A stretch of DNA of 64,000 bases, taken from assembly GCF_014647875.1 (NCBI RefSeq), contig NZ_BMQA01000018.1, positions 95,785 through 159,784 of the forward strand, in the 5' to 3' direction. The notes under the pieces are model-generated. The model ran no database searches, had not been told where the DNA came from, and saw nothing but the letters and a program-made list of their open reading frames with translations. The position numbers and the translations under genes were made by a program. This DNA is from Streptomyces brasiliensis. Lineage in GTDB: Bacteria; Actinomycetota; Actinomycetes; Streptomycetales; Streptomycetaceae. Positions within the stretch are counted from its first letter, which is position 1; each line of letters opens with the position of its first letter. This document shows, one piece after another, positions 52,497 to 61,621 of this stretch.

Positions 52497-52532
52497 TTCT
52501 GATCAGTGGATACTAGTTTCCTCATCGTGGAA
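52497..52532. promoter_or_regulatory. Composite AllR-type operator upstream of aceB
   Basis: TTCCTCATCGTGGAA (52518-52532) fits TTCC-N7-GGAA exactly, and 21 bp before it TTCTGATCAGTGGAT (52497-52511) matches with two deviations. The 6-base spacer ACTAGT is one base different from that of gcl (ACTAGA). Confidence 0.75.
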
Positions 52533-52598
52533 CTTCAATGGTTTGTTGATGTCGAGATTCTCCGGGTCGAGGCAAGGTGACGCCCGGTGCCACCCCGC

Positions 52599-53198
52599 TC
52601 ACTCAAGGTGGACCAGATCGGCTTCGGTGTCGATGTCGTACGGCTCGGCCACGTCCCCGCACTCGACGAGCGTGATCGCCTCGTCGTGGGCGCGCAGATA
52701 GGCGCGGGCACCCCGGTCCCCGGTGGCGCTCGCGGCGATGCCCGCCCAGTGCGCGGCGCCGAACAGCACAGGGTGGCCGCGCACGCCGTCGTAGGCGGCC
52801 GACACCAGCGATCTCTCGTCCCGGTACCCACCGAGTACCCGCGCCACGGCTGCCGGTCCGATGCCGGGCTGGTCCACGAGCACGACCAGCGCGGCCCGCG
52901 CGTCCGTGCCGGAGAGGGAGTCGAGCCCGGCGCGCAGCGAGGACCCCATGCCCTCGGCCCACTCCGGGTTGTCCACGAGGACGCAGCCGTCCAGCACGGC
53001 CCGCTCCCGTACGGCGTCCGCGCCGGCGCCGAGCACCACATGGACTCGCGTGCACCCGGCGGCCCGGAGCACTCCGACCGCGTGCTCCACGAGGGGCCGC
53101 CCCCGGTGTTCCAGCAGTGCCTTCGGCCGTCCGCCGAGCCGTCGACCGCCGCCCGCGGCGAGGAGCAGCCCGGCGATCGGGTCCTGGTTGTCCGTCAT
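52599..53198 (-). CDS. MobA-like nucleotidyltransferase (Mo-cofactor cytidylyltransferase type)
   Basis: 199 residues. The N-terminal nucleotide motif LLLAAGGGRRLGGRPKALLE, then VVLVDQPGIGPAAVARVL and GHPVLFGAAHW, match the NTP_transf_3 family that includes MocA, which makes the cytosine form of molybdenum cofactor for xanthine dehydrogenase. This placement between aceB and allR suggests support of purine oxidation, but no xdh gene is in the window. ATG 53198 has AGGA upstream; ATG 53210 is an alternative. Confidence 0.82.
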   Translation of the reverse strand: MTDNQDPIAGLLLAAGGGRRLGGRPKALLEHRGRPLVEHAVGVLRAAGCTRVHVVLGAGADAVRERAVLDGCVLVDNPEWAEGMGSSLRAGLDSLSGTDARAALVVLVDQPGIGPAAVARVLGGYRDERSLVSAAYDGVRGHPVLFGAAHWAGIAASATGDRGARAYLRAHDEAITLVECGDVAEPYDIDTEADLVHLE

Positions 53199-53384
53199 GT
53201 GTCCTGTCATACCTGACGCAGGGGTCGATGACCCGTTTCGAAGGACTGAATTTCGGTCCGCGGAGTGGCGCTCGCCGTACCGGGTGGCGTTTACTGACCG
53301 GCGTCCCCCGGTGCCCGACCGACGCCCGGGGACAGCGCGGTACCGCGAGACGTGGGCGCACAAGGACGTGCGAGGGGGAGGGCT

Positions 53385-53699
53385 GTGTTGCGGAGCTTGG
53401 GGCAGAGGCCAGTGACCGGCATCGACGACGACCCGAGAGTGGCGGAGTTGCGGACCGCGGTGTCCCGGCTGCGCCGCGAACTCGCCGCTCACCCGGCCGA
53501 GTTCCCCGACCGCGGCATCGCCGAGGACGAACTGGCCGCCCTCGCCGCGATGACCTCGGGCGGCATCCCGGAGACCCCGCGCCTGCGCCGCTCACTGCTG
53601 CTGATCGCGGGCGCGATCGGCTCGGTCAGCGCACTGGCGCGAGGCCTGTCGGACGTACGGGACGCCGTGGACCTGTTCGCGGAACCCCGGCGCAACTGA
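53385..53699 (+). CDS. Hypothetical helical protein
   Basis: About 104 residues, mostly helical: RVAELRTAVSRLRRELAAHP, IAEDELAALAAMTSGGIPE, LRRSLLLIAGAIGSVSALA, VRDAVDLFAEP. A GGGGGAGGG lies just before GTG 53385; GTG 53412 is the shorter alternative. I do not recognise the family. It converges with allR. No function can be proposed beyond a small coiled or helical role. Confidence 0.62.
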   Translation: MLRSLGQRPVTGIDDDPRVAELRTAVSRLRRELAAHPAEFPDRGIAEDELAALAAMTSGGIPETPRLRRSLLLIAGAIGSVSALARGLSDVRDAVDLFAEPRRN

Positions 53700-53730
53700 T
53701 CGGCGCGGGCCGCGATGGCCAGGCGTGTGA

Positions 53731-54525
53731 TCAGGCCGTCCCCGAACTGGCCAGTGCCTGGGACAGCTCCGTCGCCACCTGCTGGAGCACCGGCACGATC
53801 TTTTCCGTCGTCGATTCCGTGACCCGGCCCGCCGGGCCCGAGATGGAGATGGCCGCGGCCGTGGGGGAGCCGGGGACCGAGACCGCGAGGCAGCGGACGC
53901 CGACCTCCTGCTCGTTGTCGTCGACGGCGTAGCCCAGGCGGCGGACGTCCTCCAGTGCGGCGAGGAAGCCGTCGGCCGTGGTGATGGTCCTGTCCGTGGC
54001 GGCCGGCATGCCGGTGCGGGACAGGAGGGCACGGACCTCGTCGTCGGGGACGTTGGCCAGCAGCGCCTTGCCGACGCCCGTGGAGTGCGGCAGCACGCGC
54101 CGGCCGACCTCGGTGAACATCCGCATCGAGTGCTTGGACGGCACCTGCGCCACGTACACGATCTCGTCCCCGTCCAGCAGCGCCATGTTGGCCGTCTCGC
54201 CGGTCTCCTCGACCAGCCGCGCGAGATACGGCCGCGCCCACGTGCCGAGCAGCCGGGACGCGGACTCGCCGAGGCGGATCAGGCGCGGGCCGAGGGCGTA
54301 CCGGCGGTTGGGCTGCTGACGTACGTACCCGCAGGCCACCAGCGTGCGCATCAGGCGGTGGATGGTCGGCAGCGGCAGCCCGCTGCTCGCAGAGAGTTCG
54401 CTCAGGCCGACCTCGCCGCCCGCGTCCGCCATCCGCTCGAGCAGGTCGAAGGCGCGCTCGAGGGACTGGACCCCGCCGCTCGCGGACTTGGCGGAGTCGG
54501 TGGTGCTGGCGCGGGACGTCGGCAC
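53731..54525 (-). CDS. allR: IclR-family regulator of allantoin/glyoxylate genes
   Basis: 264 residues of IclR type: helix-turn-helix VGLSELSASSGLPLPTIHRL, then effector domain with MALLDGDEIVYVAQVPSKHS, HSTGVGKALLANV, VGVRCLAVSVPG and SISGPAGRV. Its position beside allB-alc and the repeated operators near gcl, hyi and aceB identify it as AllR, the repressor of allantoin utilisation in Streptomyces (known for S. coelicolor; glyoxylate or allantoin-derived compounds are the expected effectors). GTG start with AAAGGA 7-8 bases upstream. It has its own copy of the operator 80 bp upstream, implying autoregulation. Confidence 0.92.
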   Translation of the reverse strand: MPTSRASTTDSAKSASGGVQSLERAFDLLERMADAGGEVGLSELSASSGLPLPTIHRLMRTLVACGYVRQQPNRRYALGPRLIRLGESASRLLGTWARPYLARLVEETGETANMALLDGDEIVYVAQVPSKHSMRMFTEVGRRVLPHSTGVGKALLANVPDDEVRALLSRTGMPAATDRTITTADGFLAALEDVRRLGYAVDDNEQEVGVRCLAVSVPGSPTAAAISISGPAGRVTESTTEKIVPVLQQVATELSQALASSGTA

Positions 54526-54605
54526 GGCGCGTTCCTTTCGGGGGCTGGCACGAGGGCAGAAGCCTATCCGGCAGGTGGCCGGCTCCCAGCTTGTACGGAC
54601 GGACG

Positions 54606-54641
54606 TTCTGCCTGTCGGAATTGTAATTCCGCTCTGTGGAA
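54606..54641. promoter_or_regulatory. Composite AllR-type operator between allR and allB
   Basis: TTCTGCCTGTCGGAA (54606-54620) and TTCCGCTCTGTGGAA (54627-54641), 21 bp apart as at gcl, hyi and aceB. It lies in the 273-bp divergent region, nearer to allR. Confidence 0.8.
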
Positions 54642-54717
54642 GCGTCTAGACCGGCTGCCCGGGCTGCCCTGGAATGAAGTGTGCCCTTGACGGCGTGCGA
54701 GCGGGAGTGAAGACTCC

Positions 54718-54734
54718 TTCAACAGAACGTTGAA
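54718..54734. promoter_or_regulatory. 17-bp palindrome upstream of allB
   Basis: TTCAACAGAACGTTGAA has perfect TTCAAC/GTTGAA arms and lies 64 bp before the allB start. It resembles the urate-operon palindrome at 27633 (13 of 17 bases identical), suggesting a second shared regulator. Confidence 0.65.
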
Positions 54735-54798
54735 ATCTGTTACGTAGGAGTAAATCCCGTTTCCCGGAAGTGGAACAGCGGCAGAGAGAGGGGTCCGG

Positions 54799-56139
54799 GT
54801 GTCCGACGCCGAACTGGTGCTGCGCTCGACACGCGTCATCACCCCGGAAGGGACGCGGCCCGTCTCGGTCGCCGTGTCCGCCGGGACGATCACGGCCGTA
54901 CTGCCCCACGACGCGCCCGTGCCCGGGACCGCCCGCCTGGAGGACCTCGGTGACGACGTCCTGCTGCCCGGCCTCGTCGACACCCACGTGCACGTCAACG
55001 ATCCCGGCCGCACCGAGTGGGAGGGCTTCTGGACCGCCACGCGCGCGGCAGCGGCCGGCGGCATCACCACCCTGATCGACATGCCGCTCAACTCCCTGCC
55101 GCCCACCACGACGGTCGACCACCTCCGCACCAAGCAGCGGGTCGCCGTGGACAAGGCCCACGTCGACGTCGGCTTCTGGGGCGGCGCGCTGCCCGGCAAC
55201 GTCAAGGATCTGCGCCCGCTGCGCGATGCCGGCGTCTTCGGCTTCAAGGCGTTCCTGTCGCCGTCCGGCGTCGACGAGTTCCCGCACCTCGACCAGGAGC
55301 AACTCGCCCGGTCGCTGGCGGAGATCAGCCGGTTCGGCGGCCTGTTGATCGTGCACGCCGAGGACCCGCACCGCCTCGCCGCCGCCCCGCAGCGCGGCGG
55401 CCCCCGGTACGCCGACTTCCTGGCCTCCCGCCCGCGCGACGCCGAGGACACGGCGATCGCGAGCCTCCTGGACCAGGCGAAACGCCTCCACGCGCGCGTG
55501 CACGTCCTGCACCTCTCCTCCAGCGACGCCCTGCCGCTGATCGCCGCCGCCAAGGCCGACGGCGTCCGCGTCACGGTCGAGACCTGCCCGCACTACCTCA
55601 CCCTGACCGCCGAGGAGGTCCCGGACGGTGCCGGCGAGTTCAAGTGCTGCCCGCCGATCCGCGAGGCCGCCAACCAGGACCTGCTCTGGCAGGCGCTGGC
55701 CGACGGCACGATCGACTGCGTCGTCACCGACCACTCGCCGTCCACCGCCGACCTGAAGACCGGCGACTTCGCCACGGCCTGGGGCGGCATCTCGGGTCTG
55801 CAACTGAGCCTGGCCGCCGTGTGGACCGAGGCGCGCCGGCGCGGGCGCGGGCTGGAGGACGTGGTCCGCTGGATGTCCACGCGCACCGCCGGACTCGTCG
55901 GCCTCGATGCGCGCAAGGGCGCCATCGCGCCCGGCCACGACGCCGACTTCGCCGTCCTCGCGCCCGACGAGACGTTGACCGTCGACCCGGCCGCCCTCCA
56001 GCACCGCAACCGCGTCACGGCGTACGCCGGCAAGACCCTGTACGGCGTCGTGCGCTCCACCTGGCTGCGCGGCGAACGCATCGTCGCGAACGGCGAGTTC
56101 ACCGAACCGAAGGGACGACTCCTGAGGCGTACTCCCTGA
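54799..56139 (+). CDS. allB: Allantoinase
   Basis: 446 residues of the cyclic amidohydrolase family. Metal and catalytic residues are visible: DTHVHVNDPG (His-x-His), the carboxylated Lys in FGFKAFLSPSG, His in IVHAEDP and LHLSSSDAL, and Asp in CVVTDHSPST. The enzyme opens the hydantoin ring of allantoin to give allantoate. GTG start. The gene is divergent from allR and precedes alc by 54 bp on the same strand. Confidence 0.95.
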   Translation: MSDAELVLRSTRVITPEGTRPVSVAVSAGTITAVLPHDAPVPGTARLEDLGDDVLLPGLVDTHVHVNDPGRTEWEGFWTATRAAAAGGITTLIDMPLNSLPPTTTVDHLRTKQRVAVDKAHVDVGFWGGALPGNVKDLRPLRDAGVFGFKAFLSPSGVDEFPHLDQEQLARSLAEISRFGGLLIVHAEDPHRLAAAPQRGGPRYADFLASRPRDAEDTAIASLLDQAKRLHARVHVLHLSSSDALPLIAAAKADGVRVTVETCPHYLTLTAEEVPDGAGEFKCCPPIREAANQDLLWQALADGTIDCVVTDHSPSTADLKTGDFATAWGGISGLQLSLAAVWTEARRRGRGLEDVVRWMSTRTAGLVGLDARKGAIAPGHDADFAVLAPDETLTVDPAALQHRNRVTAYAGKTLYGVVRSTWLRGERIVANGEFTEPKGRLLRRTP

Positions 56140-56193
56140 TCCCGTCCCGCACCGCACCCGCAGCGGCCGACACCGAAAGGAACCCCCGTCACT

Positions 56194-57309
56194 GTGACGT
56201 CGATCCCGAGCTTCACCGGCGACGCGAACCCCTACGGAGGCGGCGACCCGTACGCGGACTACCGCACCGCCGACTTCCCCTTCACCCACCACGCGAACCT
56301 CGCCGGCCGGCAGCTCGGCGCCGGTGTCGTCGCCGCCAACGACGAGTTCTTCGCCATGCGCGAGAACCTGCTGGTGCCCGGGCGCGCCGAGTTCGACCCC
56401 GAGCGCTTCGGGCACAAGGGCAAGATCATGGACGGCTGGGAGACGCGCCGCCGGCGCGGTGCCTCCGCCGAGCACCCCTGGCCCACGGCCGACGACCACG
56501 ACTGGGCGCTGGTCCGGCTCGGCGCGCCGGGCGTGATCCGCGGGATCGTCGTCGACACGGCCCACTTCCGCGGCAACTATCCGCAGGCGGTGTCGGTCGA
56601 GGCCACGGCGGTGTCCGGTTCCCCGTCCCCCGAGGAGCTGCTCGGGGACGACGTGAAGTGGACGACCCTCGTCCCGCGCACCCCCGTCGGCGGGCACGCT
56701 GCCAACGGCTTCGCCGTCGATGCCGAGCAGCGCTTCACGCACGTACGCGTGAACCAGCACCCCGACGGCGGCATCGCGCGCCTGCGCGTGTACGGCCAGG
56801 TCGTGCCGGACCCGCGGTGGCTCGAGGCGCTCGGCACCTTCGACGTGGTCGCGCTGGAGAACGGCGGCCGGGTCGAAGACGCGTCCGACCTCTTCTACTC
56901 CCCGGCGACGAACACCATCCAGCCCGGCCGTTCCCGCAAGATGGACGACGGCTGGGAGACGCGCCGCCGACGCGACCGGGGCAACGACTGGATCCGCTTC
57001 CGGCTGGCCGCCCAGTCGCAGATCCGCGCGATCGAGATCGACACCGCGTATCTGAAGGGCAACAGTGCGGGCTGGGCGTCGGTCTCGGTGCGGGACGGCG
57101 AGACCGGCGAATGGCGCGAGATCCTCCCGCGCACCCGCCTCCAGCCCGACACGAACCACCGCTTCGCGCTGCCGGCCCCCGCCGTCGCCACGCACGCGCG
57201 CGTGGACATCTTCCCGGACGGCGGCATCTCCCGGCTGCGCCTTTTCGGCTCCCTGACGGAGCCGGGGGCGTCGGCGCTGTCCGCACGCCACCAGGAACTG
57301 GGCGGCTGA
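56194..57309 (+). CDS. alc: Allantoicase
   Basis: 371 residues consisting of two allantoicase repeats. Each has MDGWETRRRRG or DDGWETRRRRD, a WALVRLGAPGVIRGI-like strand, NxP/GNSAG in the middle, and NQHPDGGIARLRVYG or DIFPDGGISRLRLFG at the end. The enzyme hydrolyses allantoate to ureidoglycolate and urea. GTG start with AAAGGAA upstream. With allB it forms the allantoin operon. No ureidoglycolate lyase gene is in the window, so the glyoxylate-releasing step is not explained here. Confidence 0.95.
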   Translation: MTSIPSFTGDANPYGGGDPYADYRTADFPFTHHANLAGRQLGAGVVAANDEFFAMRENLLVPGRAEFDPERFGHKGKIMDGWETRRRRGASAEHPWPTADDHDWALVRLGAPGVIRGIVVDTAHFRGNYPQAVSVEATAVSGSPSPEELLGDDVKWTTLVPRTPVGGHAANGFAVDAEQRFTHVRVNQHPDGGIARLRVYGQVVPDPRWLEALGTFDVVALENGGRVEDASDLFYSPATNTIQPGRSRKMDDGWETRRRRDRGNDWIRFRLAAQSQIRAIEIDTAYLKGNSAGWASVSVRDGETGEWREILPRTRLQPDTNHRFALPAPAVATHARVDIFPDGGISRLRLFGSLTEPGASALSARHQELGG

Positions 57310-57446
57310 CACCGGGCGCTCCGAGAACGTCGGATGAACAGGATGAAACAGACATAACCACCCATTCTGTCCGGTTTGTTCGGCGTTCATGTCCATCCCG
57401 GGCGGTCGGCCGGAACTCTTCGGTCCGCCTCCCGCGTTCTCCCCTC

Positions 57447-58259
57447 GTGACTCTTCAGCAAGAAATCGTCGGCAACGCCATGCAGATGGCGGTCGTCAAC
57501 CTGAACCCCGGCCAGACCGTGTACTGCGAAGCGGGGAAGTTCCTTTTCAAGACGACGAACGTGACCATGGAGACGCGGCTGTCCGGACCGCCCGGGAGCG
57601 GCGGCCAGCAGCAGGGGGGCGGTGGCGGCATGGGCGGCATGCTGCGCCAGGCCATGGGCACCGCGATGCAGGTCGGCCAGCGCATGCTCGCCGGCGAGTC
57701 GCTGGCGTTCCAGTACTTCACCGCGCAGGGCGGCGAGGGCACGGTCGGCTTCGCAGGCGTGCTGCCCGGCGAGATGCGTGCGCTGGAACTCGACGGCACG
57801 CGCGCGTGGTTCGCGGAGAAGGACGCCTTCGTGGCCGCCGAGTCCAGCGTCCAGTTCGGCATAGCCTTCCAGGGCGGCCGCACCGGCATGAGCGGCGGCG
57901 AGGGCTTCGTCCTGGAGAAGTTCACCGGTCACGGCACGGTGATCATCGCGGGCGCGGGCAACTTCATCGACCTCGATCCGGCCGACTTCGGCGGGCGCAT
58001 CGAGGTCGACACGGGCTGCGTGGTCGCCTTCGAGGAGGGCATTCAGTACGGCGTTCAGCGCGTCGGCGGCCTCAACCGCCAGGGCATCATGAACGCGGTC
58101 TTCGGCGGCGAGGGACTGTCCCTGGCCACCCTGGAGGGCCACGGCCGCGTCATCCTGCAGTCCCTCACCATCGAGGGCCTGGCCAACGCCCTGAAGAAGG
58201 CCCAGGGCGGCGACAAGCAGGGGCCGACGGGAGGCCTGTTCTCGACGCACGCCGGGTGA
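57447..58259 (+). CDS. AIM24-family protein
   Basis: 270 residues of the TIGR00266/AIM24 beta-helix family: MQMAVVNLNPGQTVYCEAGK, a Gly/Gln-rich loop with GGQQQGGGGGMGGML, RMLAGESLAFQYFTA, then GEGFVLEKFTGHGTVIIAGA and QYGVQRVGGLNRQ. Bacterial AIM24 proteins have no settled role; related ones occur near stress or membrane genes. GTG 57447 is taken as start because the upstream region has no good ribosome binding site elsewhere; ATG 57480 is possible. Confidence 0.83.
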   Translation: MTLQQEIVGNAMQMAVVNLNPGQTVYCEAGKFLFKTTNVTMETRLSGPPGSGGQQQGGGGGMGGMLRQAMGTAMQVGQRMLAGESLAFQYFTAQGGEGTVGFAGVLPGEMRALELDGTRAWFAEKDAFVAAESSVQFGIAFQGGRTGMSGGEGFVLEKFTGHGTVIIAGAGNFIDLDPADFGGRIEVDTGCVVAFEEGIQYGVQRVGGLNRQGIMNAVFGGEGLSLATLEGHGRVILQSLTIEGLANALKKAQGGDKQGPTGGLFSTHAG

Positions 58260-58348
58260 GGCGGCGGCCGCCCGACCGATGAGTTGCGGGTGCCCCCAGG
58301 GTCTGACCTGATGACAACGGACCCAGTACCGGAAAGAAGGCACCCGCC

Positions 58349-58975
58349 ATGGGCAAGCTCGTCTCCACCATGTTCGTCACGCTCGACGGCGTCTACCAGG
58401 CGCCGGGCGGTCCCCAGGAGGACACCAGCGGCGGCTTCACCCAGGGCGGCTGGAGCTTTCCGTACGGCGACGAGGACTTCGGCCGGTTCGTCACCGAGGT
58501 CTTCGACCGTGTGGGCGCCTTCCTGCTCGGCCGCCGTACGTACGACATCTTCGCGGGCTTCTGGCCGAAGGTGACCGACCCCGCCGATCCGGTCGCCTCC
58601 CGGCTCAACTCGCTCCCGAAGTACGTCGTCTCGTCGACCCTCGAGAACCCCGAGTGGGCCGGCACCACGGTGCTGGGCGGCGACCTCGCCAAGGAGGTCA
58701 CACCGCTCAAGGAACGGACGGACGGCGAACTGCAGGTCCACGGCAGCGGCGCCCTCGTGCGCTCCCTGCTGGCGCTCGACCTCGTCGACACGCTCCACCT
58801 GCTGACGTTCCCCGTAGTGCTCGGCGCGGGCCGCCGTCTGTTCGAGGAGGGCGCCGTCCCGACCGCGTTCCGGCACAGCGCCGGGCGCGTCACCGGAGCC
58901 GGCGTCTCCATCCAGTCGTACGACTTCGCGGGCCGCCCCGAGTACGGCGCGTACGAACTCCCGGACGAGGCCTGA
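58349..58975 (+). CDS. Dihydrofolate-reductase-family protein (RibD C-terminal type)
   Basis: 208 residues. MGKLVSTMFVTLDGVYQAPG is the start typical of RibD_C/DHFR-like reductases, with FLLGRRTYDIFAGFWP, YVVSSTLENPEWAGTTVL, GDLAKEVTPLKE, LVRSLLALDLVDTLHLLTFP and PVVLGAGRRLFEEG. They reduce pteridine- or nucleotide-like substrates with NADPH. GAAAGAAGG lies upstream of the ATG. No partner gene gives the substrate. Confidence 0.88.
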   Translation: MGKLVSTMFVTLDGVYQAPGGPQEDTSGGFTQGGWSFPYGDEDFGRFVTEVFDRVGAFLLGRRTYDIFAGFWPKVTDPADPVASRLNSLPKYVVSSTLENPEWAGTTVLGGDLAKEVTPLKERTDGELQVHGSGALVRSLLALDLVDTLHLLTFPVVLGAGRRLFEEGAVPTAFRHSAGRVTGAGVSIQSYDFAGRPEYGAYELPDEA

Positions 58976-59087
58976 CCCGCGGGGCGAAACCCCTGGCCGA
59001 AGATCACCCGCACGGGTACGGTGATCTCTCCGAACGGGAGCCGCCGACGTCTCCACGAGTCCGACGCAGACCGGGAGAGCCGCCCCC

Positions 59088-59986
59088 ATGTCGTCGATCG
59101 CCGCACCCCGGGCCCTCGCGCCCCGCCGCGCCTGGCAGACCGACCTGCCCGTCCTGCTCGTCGCCCTGTTCTGGGGCGCCAGCTATCTCGCCGCGAAGGA
59201 CATCACCACCGCGCGCACGGTGCTTGCGGTGCTGGTGCTGCGTTTCGCCGTCGTGCTGCCCGTGCTGGCCGCCGCCGGGCGGCGCTCGCTGCGGGCCCTG
59301 ACCGGCGCCCAGTGGCGCGGTGCCGCACTGCTCGGGGGAGCGGGATCTTCCTGCTGGAGACGTACGGCGTCGTCCACACGTCCGCCACCAACGCCGGTCT
59401 GATCATCAGCCTCACCATGATCTTCACCCCGCTCGCCGAGGCCGCCGTGACCCGCGCGCGGCCGTCCAGGGACTTCGTCGGCGCGGCGGCCGTCTCCGTG
59501 CTCGGCGTCGTCCTGCTGACCCAGGGCGGCGGCTTCACACGCCCCTCCCTCGGCGACCTCCTCATGCTGCTCGCGGCGCTCGGCCGCACCGTGCACGTGC
59601 TGGCCATGTCCCGCGTCAGGGCTGTGCGGGGCGCCGGCGCCCTGCCGCTCACCGCGGTCCAACTGGGCACCGCCGTCGCGGTGTTCGCGGTCCTGTCGGC
59701 CGGCACCGGCCCGACGCCGTGGGCGGTCGCCGCCGGATTCGGCTTGCGGGAGTGGTCCGGGCTGCTGTTCCTGTCCGCGCTGTGCACGCTGTTCGCCTTC
59801 TTCGTGCAGATGTGGGCCGTCCGCCGCACCTCGCCGTCCCGGGTCGGCCTGCTCCTCGGCACGGAGCCGCTGTGGGCCGCGGCGGCCGGCATCGTGCTCG
59901 GCGGGGAGCGGCTCGGCGCGCTCGGCCTCGCGGGCGGCGCGCTGGTGCTTGTGGGGACCGCGTGGGGACGCCGGGCGGCAGGTTGA
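59088..59986 (+). pseudogene. EamA/DMT-family transporter, frameshifted
   Basis: The first 85 residues from ATG 59088 (TDLPVLLVALFWGASYLAAK, VLAVLVLRFAVVLPVLAA) are the start of a ten-helix EamA transporter. At about 59335 the frame changes, and the remaining 210 residues continue in the frame of 59021 (GSGIFLLETYGVVHTSATNA, GLIISLTMIFTPLAEAAVTR, to VGLLLGTEPLWAAAAGIVLG). No single frame covers the gene. It may be a real pseudogene or a sequencing slip at the G-run GCTCGGGGGAGCGGG. Repaired, it would be about 298 residues, a normal length. Confidence 0.82.
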
Positions 59987-60207
59987 CCTCCCGGAAACTC
60001 ACCACAAATCTCAGTGCGGCTCACGTCGCCCGGTCGTTGCTTGTGCCGGTGACCCGTTCGAGGGCTGTTTGGCAGCGGCACTTTCCCCATCGGCCGTCGG
60101 ACTGGTCCGTCGCTGGCTTGGCCGCACCGCCCGGGTACTTCACGAGCTGCGGAACGGCCGTGGGGCTCTGGCGGATTTCCAGCGAGCGAGCAGGGGAAGA
60201 GTCCGAT

Positions 60208-61227
60208 ATGTCCAATCACTTCACCGGTCTCAGCCTCGGGCCGCCGCTCGGCGACCAGCGCCTCGATCTGTGCGACCTCTACGCCTTCGGCGCCCCCGGC
60301 GATCCGAGCAGGACCGTTCTCATCCTCAACGCCAATCCCAACGCCGATGCCCTGCACCCCGACGCCGTATACCGACTGAACATCGACAACGACGGCGACT
60401 ACCTGACAGACATCGCCTTCAGCTGGGTCTTCAGCCCGCCGGCGGCCGACGGCTCCCAGACCTACAGCGTCTTCATGGCAACCGGTACGGAGTCCCGCAG
60501 CCCCGAGGCGGTCGGCACCAGGATCGTGTCGGACGCCGCCGTCTCCTTCGGCCCCCAGGCCAACGTGATCAGCAGCGGCGACTACAAGGTGGCCGCCGGC
60601 AGCCGCAGCGACGCCTTCTTCTTCGACTTCGACGGCATCAAAAACCTGTTCGACACCAGCGGCAACCGGAATTTCACCGCCCCGCATCTGGACGGGCAGT
60701 CCCCGTGGACCGGCGTCGACTCCAACACCACGGCCAACGTCTTCTCCATGGCCATCGAACTGCCGACCGCGGAGCTGGCGCCCAGACCCGAGCTGCACAT
60801 CTGGGGCCGGTGCAGCGTCCTGCGCGACGGCGAACTCGTCCACGCGGACCGGGCCGGACACCCGTCGGTGAGCAGCTTCTTCAACACCGACGACACGAAG
60901 GAGGAGTACAACGCCGGCGAGCCGGTCAACGACCGGGCCAGGTGGACGGACCAGTTCGTCCACCTGCTGGGCCACACCGGCGGCTACACGCCCGAGGAGG
61001 CGATCACCGCGCTCGACGAGCACGGCATCCTGCCGGACGTGCTGCACTTCGACCCCTCCAAGCCCGCCGCGTACCCCAACGGCCGGACGTTCACCGAAGA
61101 CGTCATCGACATCCGCGTCGCGTTCCTCACCAAGAACGAGGCGCCGCCCACCGGTCTGACACCGCACGCCGACACCTTGGACCGGTTCCCGTACCTCGGC
61201 GACCCGCACCCGGCAGCGGCCTCCTGA
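60208..61227 (+). CDS. DUF4331 family protein
   Basis: 339 residues. The N-terminus MSNHFTGLSLGPPLGDQRLD is followed by LCDLYAFGAPGDPSRTVLIL, NANPNADALHPDAVYRLNI, and later HLDGQSPWTGVDSNTTANVF with ELHIWGRCSVLRD, matching the DUF4331 group of secreted or cell-surface beta proteins. No signal peptide is evident in this copy. Function unknown. GGGGAAGAG precedes the ATG. Confidence 0.85.
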   Translation: MSNHFTGLSLGPPLGDQRLDLCDLYAFGAPGDPSRTVLILNANPNADALHPDAVYRLNIDNDGDYLTDIAFSWVFSPPAADGSQTYSVFMATGTESRSPEAVGTRIVSDAAVSFGPQANVISSGDYKVAAGSRSDAFFFDFDGIKNLFDTSGNRNFTAPHLDGQSPWTGVDSNTTANVFSMAIELPTAELAPRPELHIWGRCSVLRDGELVHADRAGHPSVSSFFNTDDTKEEYNAGEPVNDRARWTDQFVHLLGHTGGYTPEEAITALDEHGILPDVLHFDPSKPAAYPNGRTFTEDVIDIRVAFLTKNEAPPTGLTPHADTLDRFPYLGDPHPAAAS

Positions 61228-61621
61228 GGGTCCTGGCAGAACACACCCCGGGGCTCCCGGCGACCGTGCCGCACTGACGAATCCGTCCTCCGCCTCCCGC
61301 TCCTTGTCCAGCCGCACCGTGGCGATCGCGGCTCCGCCGGCGGCCGGGTCCTTGGAATGAGACAGGCGCGAGCCACCTCCCTGCACCTCAGAAGTGACCT
61401 TCTGAGGTGCAGGCCCTCGTTGGTGCCGGTGACGATGAAGCCCGGCAGCTCAGCGAAGAAATAATCGGTTGCCTGTGGGCGACGGTGGTGGATCCAATGA
61501 TCGGCATGCTCACCTGGGCGCGCCCGCCGCGGCGAGACGTGACGAACGCGAACCGCGGGCCCGGGGCGACGCGCGATCCGGGCGGACTGCGACCGCATCG
61601 TCCCAGGGGAGACGCCACCCG
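61228..61621. other. Gene-free region with a strong hairpin (61380-61413)
   Basis: CCTGCACCTCAGAAG (61380-61394) and CTTCTGAGGTGCAGG (61399-61413) pair perfectly over 15 bp with a TGAC loop, so either strand would fold tightly. It may be a terminator, but no T tract follows. Short coding-like stretches on the minus strand (TDYFFAELPGFIVTGTNEGL; KDPAAGGAAIATVRLDKERE) look like eroded protein remnants that I cannot assign. Confidence 0.4.

Noticed and set aside
55017..57446. Upstream 810 residues of a 1080-residue plus-strand frame
   Set aside because: They overlap allB and alc in another frame and are Arg/Pro-rich; only the final AIM24 part is a gene.
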